Of a stretch of 64,000 nucleotides of DNA, positions 18,101 through 26,218 are shown one piece after another. The notes beneath the pieces were generated by a model. It saw only the letters and a list, made by a program, of their open reading frames with translations. It did not search any database and was not told the DNA's origin. Made by a program: the position numbers and the translations under genes. Origin of the DNA: Saprospiraceae bacterium UBA1994. GTDB taxonomy: Bacteria; Bacteroidota; Bacteroidia; Chitinophagales; Saprospiraceae. Numbering within the stretch: position 1 is the stretch's first letter; the number at the start of each line of letters is the position of its first letter. The stretch covers positions 409,547-473,546 of the forward strand of contig DDCY01000029.1 in the NCBI GenBank assembly GCA_002335865.1, given 5' to 3'.

Positions 18101-20127
18101 CGATTACGTTCCAGTGGGGCGCAGTAGCTGGAGCGACGGAATATGAAATAATTATAGATGGTGTTTCGCAAGGAACACAAACAGGAACATCGTTTCCGAT
18201 CTTAGGTCTAATGCCTAATGATGAACGAACGATTATTGTAATAGCTATAAGTGATAATACTTGTTCTAATAGCTCAAGTCAGAGATTATGTCAAGCAATT
18301 GATTGTCCTGATACAGAGATAGTTCCAAATGAAAATTCGGTTTCTTTCTGTGAAGGAGAAATGACTACTTACGACATTGACTTTGTAATTAACGGTGGAT
18401 TTATGGACGGCTCTGGAGTCATGACATTCAATGGCCCATCGACAGATGCATTGACAGGAGAAGTTGATATCGCATCACTCAATCCAGGTGACAACACCAT
18501 TTATTTAGACTATTCAGAGGGTCCATGTGATACTCGAGATAGCGTATTGATTACGGTAATAGATTTGCCTGTGCCAACACTTGATTTTGATGATATTATC
18601 TGTGTTACAGATATGGTAACAGTTTCATATACTGGAGACGTGGTGCCAGGGGCCCAGCTTACTATTGTACCTACAGGTAATCCAACTAGTAGCGGTGGAC
18701 TTCCAGGTGAAGCAGTCTATCAGTGGGATACGCCGGGGACTTATGAAATGATAGCTACAGTTCTAGTGGGGACTTGTGTGATATCATCAGATCCTTATAT
18801 AATTACAGTAGAGCCAGAATTATTAGATCCAGTTATATCATGTGACCCGACAACTACTTCTATAGTTTTATCATGGGATGCTGTAGATTGTGCATCTATG
18901 TATATAGTTACTATTGGAGGTGTTGCAGAACCAGCTCAATCTGGAACTACATTTTCAATTGAAGATTTAGAGCCAGAAACATCAGTAGATATTACAGTTG
19001 AAGCAATATCTGATTGTTCTTGTGAAAATAGTATGGTTTCAGACGTATGTATGACTTTGCCATGTACTCCTATCATATTGGATATCACTAATAATACTCC
19101 AGATTGTATTACTAATCTGCCTACATCTATACAACTTGATGTTATATTTTCGGGTGGTGTAGGTGGTGGTGCCGGTAGTTGGACAGGAGATTTCATTAGT
19201 TCTGATGGTATATTTGATTATGAGTCAAGTGGGGTTGGATCTCATGATGTGACTTACTCCTATGAAGAGAGTGGATGTCCTTATGAAGTTACTGAATCAG
19301 TAATTGTGTTTGACTCTCCTGTATTGACGATTGACGCTGTTAATTTGACATGTTTTGATTCTAATGATGGATCCATATCATATGCTGCAATTGGTGGGGA
19401 TGGCGTTTATAATATTACTATCGATGCTTCATTACCTGATTTTCCTAAGTCATATATGACTGATGGAACTGAAATTAACCTAGCGCCAGGTACATATACT
19501 ATATCAGTTATAGATGGTAACTTTTGTATGGACGAGCAAGTAGTAACAGTCTCTGCACCAGCACAGCCTTCATTTACAGTGATAGGTCCACCAAGTATAG
19601 TAGTGGGTACTTTCGGTGATTTAGCTCTTAATTTAGGAACTGTAAATGTTGATAACATTACTAATATAACGTGGTATAGTGAAACTGAGACTCTTTGTGA
19701 TGGTCCAGATTGCTTTGGTTTGACGGTGTCACCTAGTGTAAATTCATTATACTGTGTAGATATTACTCTTGAAGGTGGATGCGTAGTAAACAATTGTCTA
19801 GCAGTATCATCGGAGTTTATTACTTTGGTAAATGTATCTAATGTCTTTAGCCCTAATGGCGATGGATCTAATGATAACATGGTGATTCAAACTAATAATC
19901 CAGATATGGTTGCTAGTTATTTACGTGTATTTGATAGATGGGGTAATATGGTATTCAATCTAGAGACACCATGGCAACCTTTTGATGATATGAACTATCC
20001 TGGATGGAATGGCACATACAATGGTCAAGAGTTGAACCCTGGAGTATATGTTTATGTATTCGAATTCATCGAGGAGCCAGGTGCTACTCCAGAGGTAAGA
20101 GTAGGGGATGTTACGATTGTAAAGTAA
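12127..20127 (+). CDS. Giant T9SS type B (CHU_C) secreted protein with SdrD-B, PKD, Fn3 and SprB repeats
   Basis: I start at ATG 12127 (2666 aa), because it gives a clean signal peptide (MQRFLRVFIFLSLFIFSYQ, cleavage near LSA-Q); a GTG at 12091 only adds 12 non-signal residues. After it come a Cna-B-like domain and five SdrD B-type units (12583 to about 14520, WED.NGDG.QDGGEPG, Y.F..L.PG.Y), then a PPC-like Cys-rich domain (about 14570-15020). PKD-like domains follow (15050-16530, one with YDWDFGNGSTS), then four copies of an Fn3-centred super-module (16531 to about 19310) and a SprB repeat (about 19318-19560, LTCFDSNDGSIS). A canonical CHU_C domain closes the protein (about 19827-20124, VFSPNGDGSNDN, FDRWGNMVF, LNPGVYVYVFEF). 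Repeated Asp/Asn/Gly loops suggest calcium binding. An extracellular stalk or adhesin role is inferred. Confidence 0.92.
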   Translation: MQRFLRVFIFLSLFIFSYQLSAQSDVIVTVFEDVNGDGFDGGTTIGGLAAELTLYEDADGSGTGDGGEETGIVAVEGATGVYTFTIPVPGAFNYIVEINDQAPAYYPTRQVAVNPDPTVFDNDSDLDIISLQTPDFTVVDGINQINVDLGLVAPATVGDLVWEDFDGNGSFNGPDAGFDWNAEGIMINLTSVLGYTNDLLGNPIAAVNGGGGVYEFQNLPPDTYTVEFTQIVNNWYRTVDGFDSTPDQATGFTMSFVLESGMTNNDQDAGYMQPAKISDFVWEDLNGDGVQDGGEPGVDFVAEGITIDITLAGGAAATDLDGNSPPLLTDLGGGMYEFDNLAPGDYEVTFGEIAMMWYISMQNTTGVDTDSDPDPTTGVADNGGAGYTLMSGDTNEDVDAGYVQPAKISDFVWEDQNGDGVQDGGEPGLDGVDIMITDDLGGGVTDLDGNAVITSTSTGGGLYEFLLLPPGDYILTVNTNVLTDYFLSLQDQAGAPGDAGDAGNDSDADQVTGETHIVEIESDEQQEDIDFGYFRSGTIEGRVFHDSDGNGQDGTGADAPYAGMTVQLATAAGVTPVPDVFGALIPDQISDGAGIVIFNDVPPGDYILLYNLTNPWEFTYQDQSGFSTDANDVNNDSDVAMGGGNQTHTITLEGGEIDNTASAGIYKRMSLGDFIWIDDNGGDGIFDGTEGGAVNVIIRLLYDEDFDGIPETLLGDVVTDMSGNYLFENLIPGYYQVVVSSVNFGSGGALEFFQNCDGGGSPFTDNDNDGTGDALAMDDIVTIVIELFCDDVSDLPGPDENLFIDFCFYFDCDASTAPDLSWENCQLSDDNPPICNLNLLDNYCGSMNTETSSGDQPNPLCPTGGGPHNSSWFAFVAGEAGFEMEVVPFNCTSVNGFTGIQAGVYTDCTFTDAIYCDPNCSTGPITVGGPGTELTPGETYYFFLDGCAGSVCDYEVNVLQGGTQFTIPNPTGLSCSIPDCGPVCPGSEITFTVEGLDIDIDYHWTIPSGAVLVGDGEQTGDQVITLTNEIILAFPDEGIYTVFLDYATNECNVTTGAFIDVEVVQPDPEDFGEFTVCEHNMPFDDGDTDLNGNTLVGWSSGPLTMPGIDITFTYVDPDGCTIEQIIDIIQIDNSPREDVNLAICESDLPYQYDQLTITGNGSGGYTNFIYTLVDTPAASGCDSFITLTTVVIEHELELDPECLLGGVQIRVNDEITFPTVPNQISYQWYQDDNMNGMFDSGEEVTDTDGFDDILSIEESGTYCVEVSVSHFIGEPGEANCIFTYCEEVIIEDLVPAIPVEVDWLTNPCGDSGAVEYMVTNEDDDAVEYYIWTIIDGNGSILGGGNFQVNTVMVDWLGGAGGTLCVKAHNSCGDSPELCIPIAPIGTPDVAFVGPDEACQDSTVVIAFTGSVSTSAVYDWDFGNGSTSAVEGPHDVVYTVPGNYYITLTVDDNGCVSDEVLDSIMIIERLPAPVFTCVSTPTSITLTWLEIPGATGYEITLLDGVAGVQTTPTTYEATGVTVSDFFEISVAATSDGACAIGNAGTASCFAQDCDEPVFTFSPTRDTICLTTDVGLDTIYLDILGGTATYTNSFVGPGIINEAEGVFDANEAGLGMHTIIYNYTGDDNCIFSRSIIMHVFEQPVAAFETNVDTICITDAFTVEYTGGTVGAEYLWDFGDGIDMAGAGVGPFDITYSTIGLKIITLTVLKEECTSETITKNVWVEAELPELIIECVTDATSINYSWNDIADEYEVIIDAVSQGIQTDAFWNISGLSPGTAVSIEVIAISPNQCPNSADAEDCSATNCPDLSVTIDQIDALLCIDASTLPINLTYVVVGGFMDGSGVAVWSGNGVDPVTGVFTPSTAAEGPQVITLNYSEGECDAAAVSIVFTVVNKPTATFDGVAAICEGTEITLNHTGVGGSGAAFTWTVTGATVVGANDQSSITLLYGDSGDYDVSLVVSRGGCDSEEEIQTITVDEMLLPPAIICADPNSTSITFQWGAVAGATEYEIIIDGVSQGTQTGTSFPILGLMPNDERTIIVIAISDNTCSNSSSQRLCQAIDCPDTEIVPNENSVSFCEGEMTTYDIDFVINGGFMDGSGVMTFNGPSTDALTGEVDIASLNPGDNTIYLDYSEGPCDTRDSVLITVIDLPVPTLDFDDIICVTDMVTVSYTGDVVPGAQLTIVPTGNPTSSGGLPGEAVYQWDTPGTYEMIATVLVGTCVISSDPYIITVEPELLDPVISCDPTTTSIVLSWDAVDCASMYIVTIGGVAEPAQSGTTFSIEDLEPETSVDITVEAISDCSCENSMVSDVCMTLPCTPIILDITNNTPDCITNLPTSIQLDVIFSGGVGGGAGSWTGDFISSDGIFDYESSGVGSHDVTYSYEESGCPYEVTESVIVFDSPVLTIDAVNLTCFDSNDGSISYAAIGGDGVYNITIDASLPDFPKSYMTDGTEINLAPGTYTISVIDGNFCMDEQVVTVSAPAQPSFTVIGPPSIVVGTFGDLALNLGTVNVDNITNITWYSETETLCDGPDCFGLTVSPSVNSLYCVDITLEGGCVVNNCLAVSSEFITLVNVSNVFSPNGDGSNDNMVIQTNNPDMVASYLRVFDRWGNMVFNLETPWQPFDDMNYPGWNGTYNGQELNPGVYVYVFEFIEEPGATPEVRVGDVTIVK
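12583..14520 (+). repeat. Five tandem SdrD B-like units, period ~393 bp
   Basis: Units start near 12583, 12949, 13342, 13735 and 14125. The second and third are close even at DNA level: both run from AKISDFVWED through NGDGVQDGGEPG with mostly third-position changes, which suggests a fairly recent duplication. Family knowledge: such B domains are rigid, Ca-binding stalk units in Gram-positive Sdr proteins and recur in Bacteroidota giants. Confidence 0.85.
16531..19310 (+). repeat. Four tandem ~255-aa super-modules (Fn3 + Cys linker + PKD-like)
   Basis: Fn3-like starts lie at 16531, 17299, 18061 and 18820, giving periods of 768, 762 and 759 bp. Each unit has an Fn3 domain (TSI.(L/Y/F).W, Y.(V/I)...G....G), a Cys linker ending in a (D/N/P)C(P/D/T) segment, a GGFMDGSG-like strand segment and a PKD-like domain. 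The fourth copy lacks the PKD part and runs into the SprB repeat. Confidence 0.8.
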
Positions 20128-20470
20128 GCATTGTAAGAAATTAGCATAATGTAAAAATGGCTTTCAACATTGTTGGAGGCCATTTTTTTAAGTAATCTTA
20201 ATTTTCGGATTTCGAAAAGGGTACCTCATACAGAATAGATTATATAGTGTCTAATAAGAAATGTGAAGCAAGTTGATTTAGATCAAGGCATAAAACAGAG
20301 AAAAAATGAATAGTTTCATTCGATTACTAACATAATCCAAGAACAATTATAAATCTGGCTTTAGTCACGGCAATGCTATGTAAAGAAAAGGATTAATTAA
20401 CTGGGGCGTATTTAATGCGGCATTTTATGGACTAATCTTTATTATCTAAAGCTGAATTAGATTACAGCAC
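20128..20470. other. Convergent intergenic gap
   Basis: This 343-bp gap separates the third giant gene (+) from coaE (-). Beyond the terminator at 20153 I see no ORF, promoter box or second strong hairpin. Confidence 0.6.
20153..20189 (+). terminator. Rho-independent terminator after the third giant gene
   Basis: AAAAATGGC (20153-20161) pairs with GCCATTTTT (20179-20187), with an inner CAAC/GTTG pairing, followed by T residues. It lies 25 bp past the stop. Confidence 0.85.
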
Positions 20471-21055
20471 CTATATTCTTAACAATTCTTCATGCAAAGC
20501 ATCCACTTGCTCTTCAATTTTACCAAAATCATTATTATCAATTATATAGTCTGCATGAGCTAGTCTTTCAGCGTCACTTAATTGATTATTGATTCTATTC
20601 TCTACAGTTTTCATTGATACATGGTCACGCTTCTGTACTCTTCTGATTCGCTCTTTTATATCAGCAGTGACTACTACCAATACATCTAAATCATGATGGC
20701 TACCACTTTCTATCATGAGCGCAGATTCCTTGATAGCATAAATACTATTTTGAGCCTGATACCAAGCTTTTCCATCTGCTGCTATCGCAGGATGTACCAA
20801 GTTGTTGATTAGTGTTAATTTTGATTTGTCATTGAATATTATAGATGCTAAAGTCTTACGATTCAATCTTCCATTACTATGATATACATCTTTCCCAAAA
20901 GCTTCGATGATTTGAAATTTGAGCAACTTGTCATAGGTCATTAGGTGTTTTGCCTTAGTATCAGTATAGTAGACAGGAATTCCTTTTTTTTCAAATAACT
21001 TTGCTACTGTGGTTTTGCCAGATCCTATTCCCCCTGTGAGTCCTACTTTTATCAT
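20471..21055 (-). CDS. coaE: Dephospho-CoA kinase
   Basis: CoaE phosphorylates the 3' hydroxyl of dephospho-CoA with ATP, the last step of coenzyme A synthesis in the cytoplasm. At 194 aa it has the usual family length. The P-loop GGIGSGKT spans residues 8-15, followed by the substrate-side segment Y-TD-AKHLM (family D-xx-A-xxL) and a lid-like basic stretch (KERIRRVQKRDH). It is the last gene of a minus-strand group, 70 bp after yigZ. In many Bacteroidota coaE follows nusB, yajC and ybbR; here nusB is 4 kb away and the other two are absent from the window. Confidence 0.95.
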   Translation of the reverse strand: MIKVGLTGGIGSGKTTVAKLFEKKGIPVYYTDTKAKHLMTYDKLLKFQIIEAFGKDVYHSNGRLNRKTLASIIFNDKSKLTLINNLVHPAIAADGKAWYQAQNSIYAIKESALMIESGSHHDLDVLVVVTADIKERIRRVQKRDHVSMKTVENRINNQLSDAERLAHADYIIDNNDFGKIEEQVDALHEELLRI

Positions 21056-21125
21056 GTCTATGTATCTTTAATGATATATTATTCAAGCCCTAAAAGGCTA
21101 AATTTAAAGTGATTGCTTTCTAAAT

Positions 21126-21785
21126 TTATTCTTCTATTCTTACGATCTTACAGAAAGGCACTTTAGTATCATCATCTATTTGTTCTTTTGAAACCTCTAA
21201 TAATGCAGCTTTAAGTCTGTGTATAAGTTCAGTTTGCTGTGATAGTTTTATATTAATGGTGACTTCACAACTTTCTGCGAATGTTTTATCGAGAATGTCC
21301 AAGTCTATTGATTTTATGCAATTCATTACATGGCCCATCTGATCATAACCAAATCTAAGTAAATATGGATTACCGATTATAACTTGTTTTTTTTCAGCGA
21401 TGAATAAAGCATCTTTGGCCGCTTCCTTGTATGCTTTGATCAGTCCTGATGAACCAAGTTTAGTACCCCCAAAGTAACGTACTACAATCACTAGTACATC
21501 GGTGACCTTATAACTGTGTAATTGACCGAGTATAGGTTTGCCAGCAGTTCCTCCTGGTTCTCCATCATCATTAGCACGATATCGGTTGCCATCTATACCT
21601 ATTTTATAGGCATAGCAATGATGCCTTGCTTTGTGGTGTAGGTTACGGATTTCTTCTAGCCTTTCTCCTACTTGCTCTTCAGATGTGACGGAGTATGCAT
21701 AAGAGATGAATTTACTTCCTTTCTCTTTGTATTGTCCTTCGGTAGAATCTTTGATAGAATAATATTGATCGATAATTTCTGACAT
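21126..21785 (-). CDS. yigZ: YigZ/IMPACT family protein
   Basis: This 219-aa protein matches the IMPACT/YigZ family. The N-terminal UPF0029 domain carries KGSKFI, the HHKARHHCYAY segment and the family hallmark DDGEPGGTAG-P, then VIVVRYFGGTKLG (residues about 100-113). A C-terminal ferredoxin-like DUF1949 domain follows. Eukaryotic IMPACT regulates Gcn2; the bacterial role is not settled. Its start is one base after the stop of the upstream EamA gene, so the two are co-transcribed and probably translationally coupled. Confidence 0.93.
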   Translation of the reverse strand: MSEIIDQYYSIKDSTEGQYKEKGSKFISYAYSVTSEEQVGERLEEIRNLHHKARHHCYAYKIGIDGNRYRANDDGEPGGTAGKPILGQLHSYKVTDVLVIVVRYFGGTKLGSSGLIKAYKEAAKDALFIAEKKQVIIGNPYLLRFGYDQMGHVMNCIKSIDLDILDKTFAESCEVTINIKLSQQTELIHRLKAALLEVSKEQIDDDTKVPFCKIVRIEE

Positions 21786-21786
21786 G

Positions 21787-22677
21787 CTAATAACTTATAA
21801 GTACGATAGCTATAATTGCCATAATTAAGCCTACTATTTTGCTTTGCGTAATACGTTCTCTGAATATTATGAACCCCATAATAGCAGAACAAGAAAGAAT
21901 TCCAACATTATTGATTGGGAAAACAACACTTGCATCCCAACCAGAAGCAATTACTTCCATTAGGAGATAGATACTAAAGAAATTAGGAATTCCTAAGCAA
22001 ATTCCGGCGATTATATCTTTTTTCTCTAATCGTAATCGATTGCCTTTGACTAGTTGTAAGATGAGTAGCACAAGACCAGCAACGAAAGCAAAGAAAAATA
22101 AATGAATTACAAATGAAATATCACCACTAGGAGCAATTTTTTTCGCTTCCATAAGAAATAAAGTACTATCTATTATACAGCTTCCTAAGAATACAGAAAG
22201 TGGTAGAAACCAAAACTTTTTTGGTATTGCAGGTGCGCTATTTTCTCTCTTCTCACTTTTATGATAACTCAAAAATATGATTGAAAGAATACCAATAGCA
22301 ATTCCTAATGCTTTTGACCAATTGAGATCTTCGTTGAAAACAGCTATGGCTATTATAGCAGGAGAAAGCATACTCATCTTTTGAAAAATAGTACTAATTA
22401 CAATTCCAAAATACTTTACTGAATTCCCGTAGATAGTAAATACGATTACAAAGATAAATCCTAATACTGCTGAATAAGGAAACCATATCTCTTTTACGCT
22501 TTCGATTGCCAGAGGCATTTGTCCTAGATATAAGCTGCCAGTAATGACACAAACTATATAGTTGATTAGGATAGCATAAAAAATATTAATCTTAAATCGA
22601 CTAAATAACTTGAATACTAAGCTTATTAAACTATTAATGACAATACATAGAATCAGAATAATAACTGCTACAGACAT
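21787..22677 (-). CDS. EamA/DMT-superfamily transporter
   Basis: This 296-aa, very hydrophobic protein has about ten predicted membrane segments in two halves of roughly 140 residues, split by a polar loop (residues about 140-155). That is the drug/metabolite transporter (EamA) plan. A C-terminal FINNVGILSCSAIMGFIIFRE-like segment is typical of the second EamA repeat. The substrate is unknown. It heads the operon with yigZ and coaE. A near-consensus minus-strand box (TATCTTTA) lies about 22697-22704. Confidence 0.82.
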   Translation of the reverse strand: MSVAVIILILCIVINSLISLVFKLFSRFKINIFYAILINYIVCVITGSLYLGQMPLAIESVKEIWFPYSAVLGFIFVIVFTIYGNSVKYFGIVISTIFQKMSMLSPAIIAIAVFNEDLNWSKALGIAIGILSIIFLSYHKSEKRENSAPAIPKKFWFLPLSVFLGSCIIDSTLFLMEAKKIAPSGDISFVIHLFFFAFVAGLVLLILQLVKGNRLRLEKKDIIAGICLGIPNFFSIYLLMEVIASGWDASVVFPINNVGILSCSAIMGFIIFRERITQSKIVGLIMAIIAIVLISY

Positions 22678-22885
22678 GAAGTGTGTTAGGTGGAAAGTAA
22701 AGATATAATCTTTTTACAAGGAATCGCCCCAATTTTATTGCAATAGGCTTTACTACTATCCTCTTGCAGACTACATTAACATACCATTACAAGATATTCA
22801 AAATCAATTATATTAATTTTGAAAATTATGACAGTTATTACATTTGTTAATGTGTTTAGATCATATTTTAACTCGTGCTTATATT

Positions 22886-22893
22886 TATATTTG
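22886..22893 (+). promoter_or_regulatory. TAnnTTTG promoter -7 box for the DUF1599 gene
   Basis: TATATTTG is an exact match to the Bacteroidota primary sigma-factor -7 consensus. It lies 26 bp before the TTG start at 22920. No clear -33 TTTG is visible. Confidence 0.6.
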
Positions 22894-22919
22894 CATGTAT
22901 CTAACATAAAGAAACACTT

Positions 22920-23471
22920 TTGAGCAATACATCACTACAATACGATTCATGCATTACGTCAGCTAAAGATATCTTCATGAAGAAGACTATTGACTATGGT
23001 ACAGCATGGCGTATATTGAGGACATCCTCAATTACGGATCAGATATTCATTAAAGCCAGTAGAATTCGCAGTATAGAAGAGAAAGGAATTAGTAGAATCG
23101 ATGAACCTGTACAAGATGAATATATTGGTATTGTCAATTACTGTGTCATGGCTTTGGTGCAACTAGAAATGAATTCTGAGGATGGTTTAGATTTAGAAGT
23201 ATCTGAAGCAGAGGGTCTTTATGATAAGTGGATTGAAGTATCAAAAGAGCTTATGGAAGATAAGAATCACGATTATGGTGAAGCTTGGAGAGATATGAGA
23301 GTGAGCAGTATGACTGATCTGATACTTATGAAATTACTTAGAGTCAAACAAATCGAAGAAAACGAAGGTCAAACTATAATTTCAGAAGGACTTGATGCTA
23401 ATTACCTTGATATTATCAATTACGCAATATTCGCACTGATCAAATTGTCAGAAAAAGATAAATTGAGTTAA
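22920..23471 (+). CDS. DUF1599 (nucleotide modification associated domain 1) protein
   Basis: This 183-aa protein holds two DUF1599-type halves. Each has a K-x-x-DYG-AWR-(I/M)-R-SS-TD segment (residues about 22-44 and 116-135) followed by a helical IR(S)IEE or VKQIEE segment. The start is TTG: homologues begin at this point (TSLQYD), and the next ATG at codon 20 would cut into the conserved first helix. Family knowledge: DUF1599 proteins are small, conserved in Bacteroidota and of unproven function, with a proposed link to nucleotide modification. It sits upstream of a BT_3928-like protein, a pairing common in the phylum. Confidence 0.88.
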   Translation: MSNTSLQYDSCITSAKDIFMKKTIDYGTAWRILRTSSITDQIFIKASRIRSIEEKGISRIDEPVQDEYIGIVNYCVMALVQLEMNSEDGLDLEVSEAEGLYDKWIEVSKELMEDKNHDYGEAWRDMRVSSMTDLILMKLLRVKQIEENEGQTIISEGLDANYLDIINYAIFALIKLSEKDKLS

Positions 23472-23538
23472 ATATTTTAATTAAATAGAAAGAACATGGA
23501 ATTGGGTTTATTCTACTTTCAAAATAAAAAATAAAAAC

Positions 23539-25056
23539 ATGATACTTTTAATGTTCTCCATTACATTACCTAAGTTATTACTCGGAGTTGGACTAGTGGC
23601 CGTTTTACTTACGGGTGCAGTAGCATTAATCAACAAAGGACAGAAAAACTGGGTGATGAGTTATTTACAGAACTTTACTGGTTTCTTGTTTGTCTTTTCA
23701 GGATTTGTAAAAGCGGCTGACCCTTTGGGTACTGCCTATAAGTTGGTGCAGTATTTCACCGAATTTGAGACTACATTTGAAGGGACATGGATGAGCTTCA
23801 TTGCACCAATTTTCCCTAAATTATCTGAATTCTCTTCTACAATCTCAGTGGGATTCGTCACTTTTGAGATTGTTTTGGGGCTGATGCTGATTATTGGAGC
23901 TAAGAAAAAACTAACAAGCTGGTTATTTTTCATTCTAGTAGTGGTTTTCACATTCTTGACAGGCTTTACTTACCTCACAGGGTATGTTCCAGAGGGAGTT
24001 AACTTTTTCAACTTTGGAAATTGGGCAGAATATAATGCCAATAACATGAAAGTGACTGATTGTGGTTGTTTCGGAGATTTCCTCAAATTAGAACCTAAAA
24101 TCTCATTCTTTAAAGATGTATTCTTGCTGTTTCCGGCTATATATTTCTTATTTACGTTTAAGGATATGCATCAACTATTTACTCAGAAGAATAGAGATAT
24201 TTTAATAGTGGCATCTACAATTTTACTGCTGATTTATTGTATTAGTAATTTCAAATGGGATATTCCAGACATTGACTTTAGACCATTTAATATAGGTAAA
24301 GATGTTAAAACACAGCGAACAGCAGAGTTAGATGCTATGTCCAATGTTCAGATCAAGTCATGGATACTAGAGCACAATACTGATGGACGTAAGTTGGAAT
24401 TACCTAATGCTCAGTATATGAAAGAATTTCAATCATATAAAACAGAGTGGAAGGTTGTCGATAACATTCAGACTGAGCCTACAGTAAAGAAAACTAAGTT
24501 GAGTGATTTTGAAGTGATGGATCTAGATGGTGAAGATTTAACAGAAGAGTTCTTATCGGAAGAAGGTTATACATTGATGATAGTGGCGCATGAGCTTAAG
24601 TATGACTCGGAGATGGCTACTATGGTAATACAAGATACCACATACTTGACTGATACTATAATGGTATTCGAATTAGAAACTAAAGAAGAGACTCAGCAGA
24701 TTGTTAGGTCAATATCTAGTATTGTTCCAAGTGATCAAAGATATGTAAAGTACAATTGGGATATTGACTATATAGATAAGTATAAAAACATAATCAGACC
24801 ACTAGCTGACAAGGCTCTATCGAATGGAGTGAAGGTCAAGGCGGTAATGGGAGGAGCAGATGAAGATATCGTAAGGTCATTTAAAAACGTTACTGGCTTA
24901 GACATTGAGTTTTATAAGGCCGATGATATATTACTCAAGACTATAGTTAGGAGTAATCCGGGAGTGGTACTATGGAATAACGGTAAGATAATCTACAAAT
25001 GGCATTACAAAAAGGTGCCTACTTTTGATACTATGGCAAGTCAATATATACGTTAA
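23539..25056 (+). CDS. BT_3928-like DoxX/MauE-type membrane protein with thioredoxin-like C-terminus
   Basis: The 505-aa protein has a membrane half (residues about 1-235) with DoxX/MauE features: FSGFVKAADP, a long helix pair, and a KVTDCGCFGD motif (Cys175 and Cys177), as in MauE and VKOR-type redox proteins. The C-terminal half is soluble and ends in a thioredoxin-like edge (NPGVVLWNNGKIIYKWHYKKVP). Such architecture suggests thiol-disulfide exchange across the inner membrane, but no substrate can be named. It lies 67 bp after the DUF1599 gene and is probably in the same transcript. ATG at 23551 is an alternative start. Confidence 0.85.
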   Translation: MILLMFSITLPKLLLGVGLVAVLLTGAVALINKGQKNWVMSYLQNFTGFLFVFSGFVKAADPLGTAYKLVQYFTEFETTFEGTWMSFIAPIFPKLSEFSSTISVGFVTFEIVLGLMLIIGAKKKLTSWLFFILVVVFTFLTGFTYLTGYVPEGVNFFNFGNWAEYNANNMKVTDCGCFGDFLKLEPKISFFKDVFLLFPAIYFLFTFKDMHQLFTQKNRDILIVASTILLLIYCISNFKWDIPDIDFRPFNIGKDVKTQRTAELDAMSNVQIKSWILEHNTDGRKLELPNAQYMKEFQSYKTEWKVVDNIQTEPTVKKTKLSDFEVMDLDGEDLTEEFLSEEGYTLMIVAHELKYDSEMATMVIQDTTYLTDTIMVFELETKEETQQIVRSISSIVPSDQRYVKYNWDIDYIDKYKNIIRPLADKALSNGVKVKAVMGGADEDIVRSFKNVTGLDIEFYKADDILLKTIVRSNPGVVLWNNGKIIYKWHYKKVPTFDTMASQYIR

Positions 25057-25242
25057 TATGGCATTATGTCGAGTTTATGATGCTTCTAAGGCTATTTTGT
25101 AAATTGTTTTATACAATTAAGTATAGTTACAAGATAAATTTAGTTTACTTTGTATTATAATAATGACTAATATATAAGTTATAATAATTTATTTTCTGTT
25201 TAAAGCAATCGGAATTAACCAAACTATAAGTAATTTAAAGAA

Positions 25243-26181
25243 ATGCTTAGTAGACGTAGTGTAAGAGTAAAAGTGATGCAGTTTTTGTATGCGATGGATA
25301 GAGATGTAGATCTCAATGCCACTGTAGTAACTAAAAGATACGCAGAGCGTATAAATATTAGTTTTGAGCTCTTATTGTTTAATATATATATACTGAGAGA
25401 AATTACGAGACTTTCGATAGATGATAAACGTAAGCGTAAAGCTAAACACCTTCCTACCGATCTAGATAAGATATTCACAACCAAACTGTTTAAGAATGAT
25501 GTAGTTCAGTTCTTAGTTAATGATAATTATCTGAATAGCAAGGTCGATAAATTTGGTTTCGCAGATAAATTGGATAAAGACTATTTTAAAAAACTATATA
25601 CAGAGTTTGCAGCTACTGAACCCTATGCTGTTTTTATTAGGCAGGAAGAATCTAATATTGAAAATTCTGTAGAAATATTACTTGAGTTATTTAGATTTTG
25701 TAGACAGAGTGAATTCTATAATGATGTTATAGAAGATCACTATTCTGCATGGATTGATGATAAATCACTGGTTATCGGAGCCACAAAAAAGATATTAAAG
25801 TCGCTTCCTTCATTAGATAGGGATGTTTTAAGTACATATTTTCCTGATGATGAGACAGTGAATGAATATGGAGCAGAATTATTGGCACGAACTATTCAAG
25901 AAAAAGAATTATTAATAGAAATAATTAAACCCATGTTGAAGAACTGGGATCATGAGAGACTCGCAGTAATTGATACGATATTGTTAAATATGGCAGTATG
26001 CGAATTCTTATTTTTTGAAAGTATACCTACAAAAGTTACTCTCAATGAGTATGTGGATATCTCAAAGGAATATAGTACTCCTAAAAGTAAGGAATTTATC
26101 AATGGAGTGCTCGACCAAGTTCTTAAGAAGTTAGATACAGAAGGAAAAATAAAGAAGAAAGGCAGAGGTTTAATACAATAA
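25243..26181 (+). CDS. nusB: Transcription antitermination factor NusB (long Bacteroidota form)
   Basis: NusB binds boxA RNA with S10 (NusE) and supports antitermination on rRNA operons. At 312 aa it is about twice the E. coli length. The start MLSRRSVRVKVMQFLYA matches the NusB N-terminal helix, a long helical insertion follows, and the C-terminal NusB core (residues about 240-300) has DHERLAVIDTILLNMAVCE, IPTKVTLNEYVDISKEYS and K-x-FINGVLD. The long insertion is normal in this phylum. It is transcribed alone. No terminator with a T run directly follows; two perfect inverted repeats start 13 bp after the stop. Confidence 0.93.
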   Translation: MLSRRSVRVKVMQFLYAMDRDVDLNATVVTKRYAERINISFELLLFNIYILREITRLSIDDKRKRKAKHLPTDLDKIFTTKLFKNDVVQFLVNDNYLNSKVDKFGFADKLDKDYFKKLYTEFAATEPYAVFIRQEESNIENSVEILLELFRFCRQSEFYNDVIEDHYSAWIDDKSLVIGATKKILKSLPSLDRDVLSTYFPDDETVNEYGAELLARTIQEKELLIEIIKPMLKNWDHERLAVIDTILLNMAVCEFLFFESIPTKVTLNEYVDISKEYSTPKSKEFINGVLDQVLKKLDTEGKIKKKGRGLIQ

Positions 26182-26193
26182 AGTTATCTATTA

Positions 26194-26210
26194 ACAGAAA
26201 AGGTTTCTGT
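26194..26210. repeat. Perfect inverted repeat ACAGAAA-agg-TTTCTGT
   Basis: Seven perfect base pairs around a 3-base spacer, starting 13 bp after the nusB stop. No T run follows, so it is not a standard terminator; an RNA 3' hairpin or a protein site are both possible. Confidence 0.5.
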
Positions 26211-26218
26211 CAGAATTT

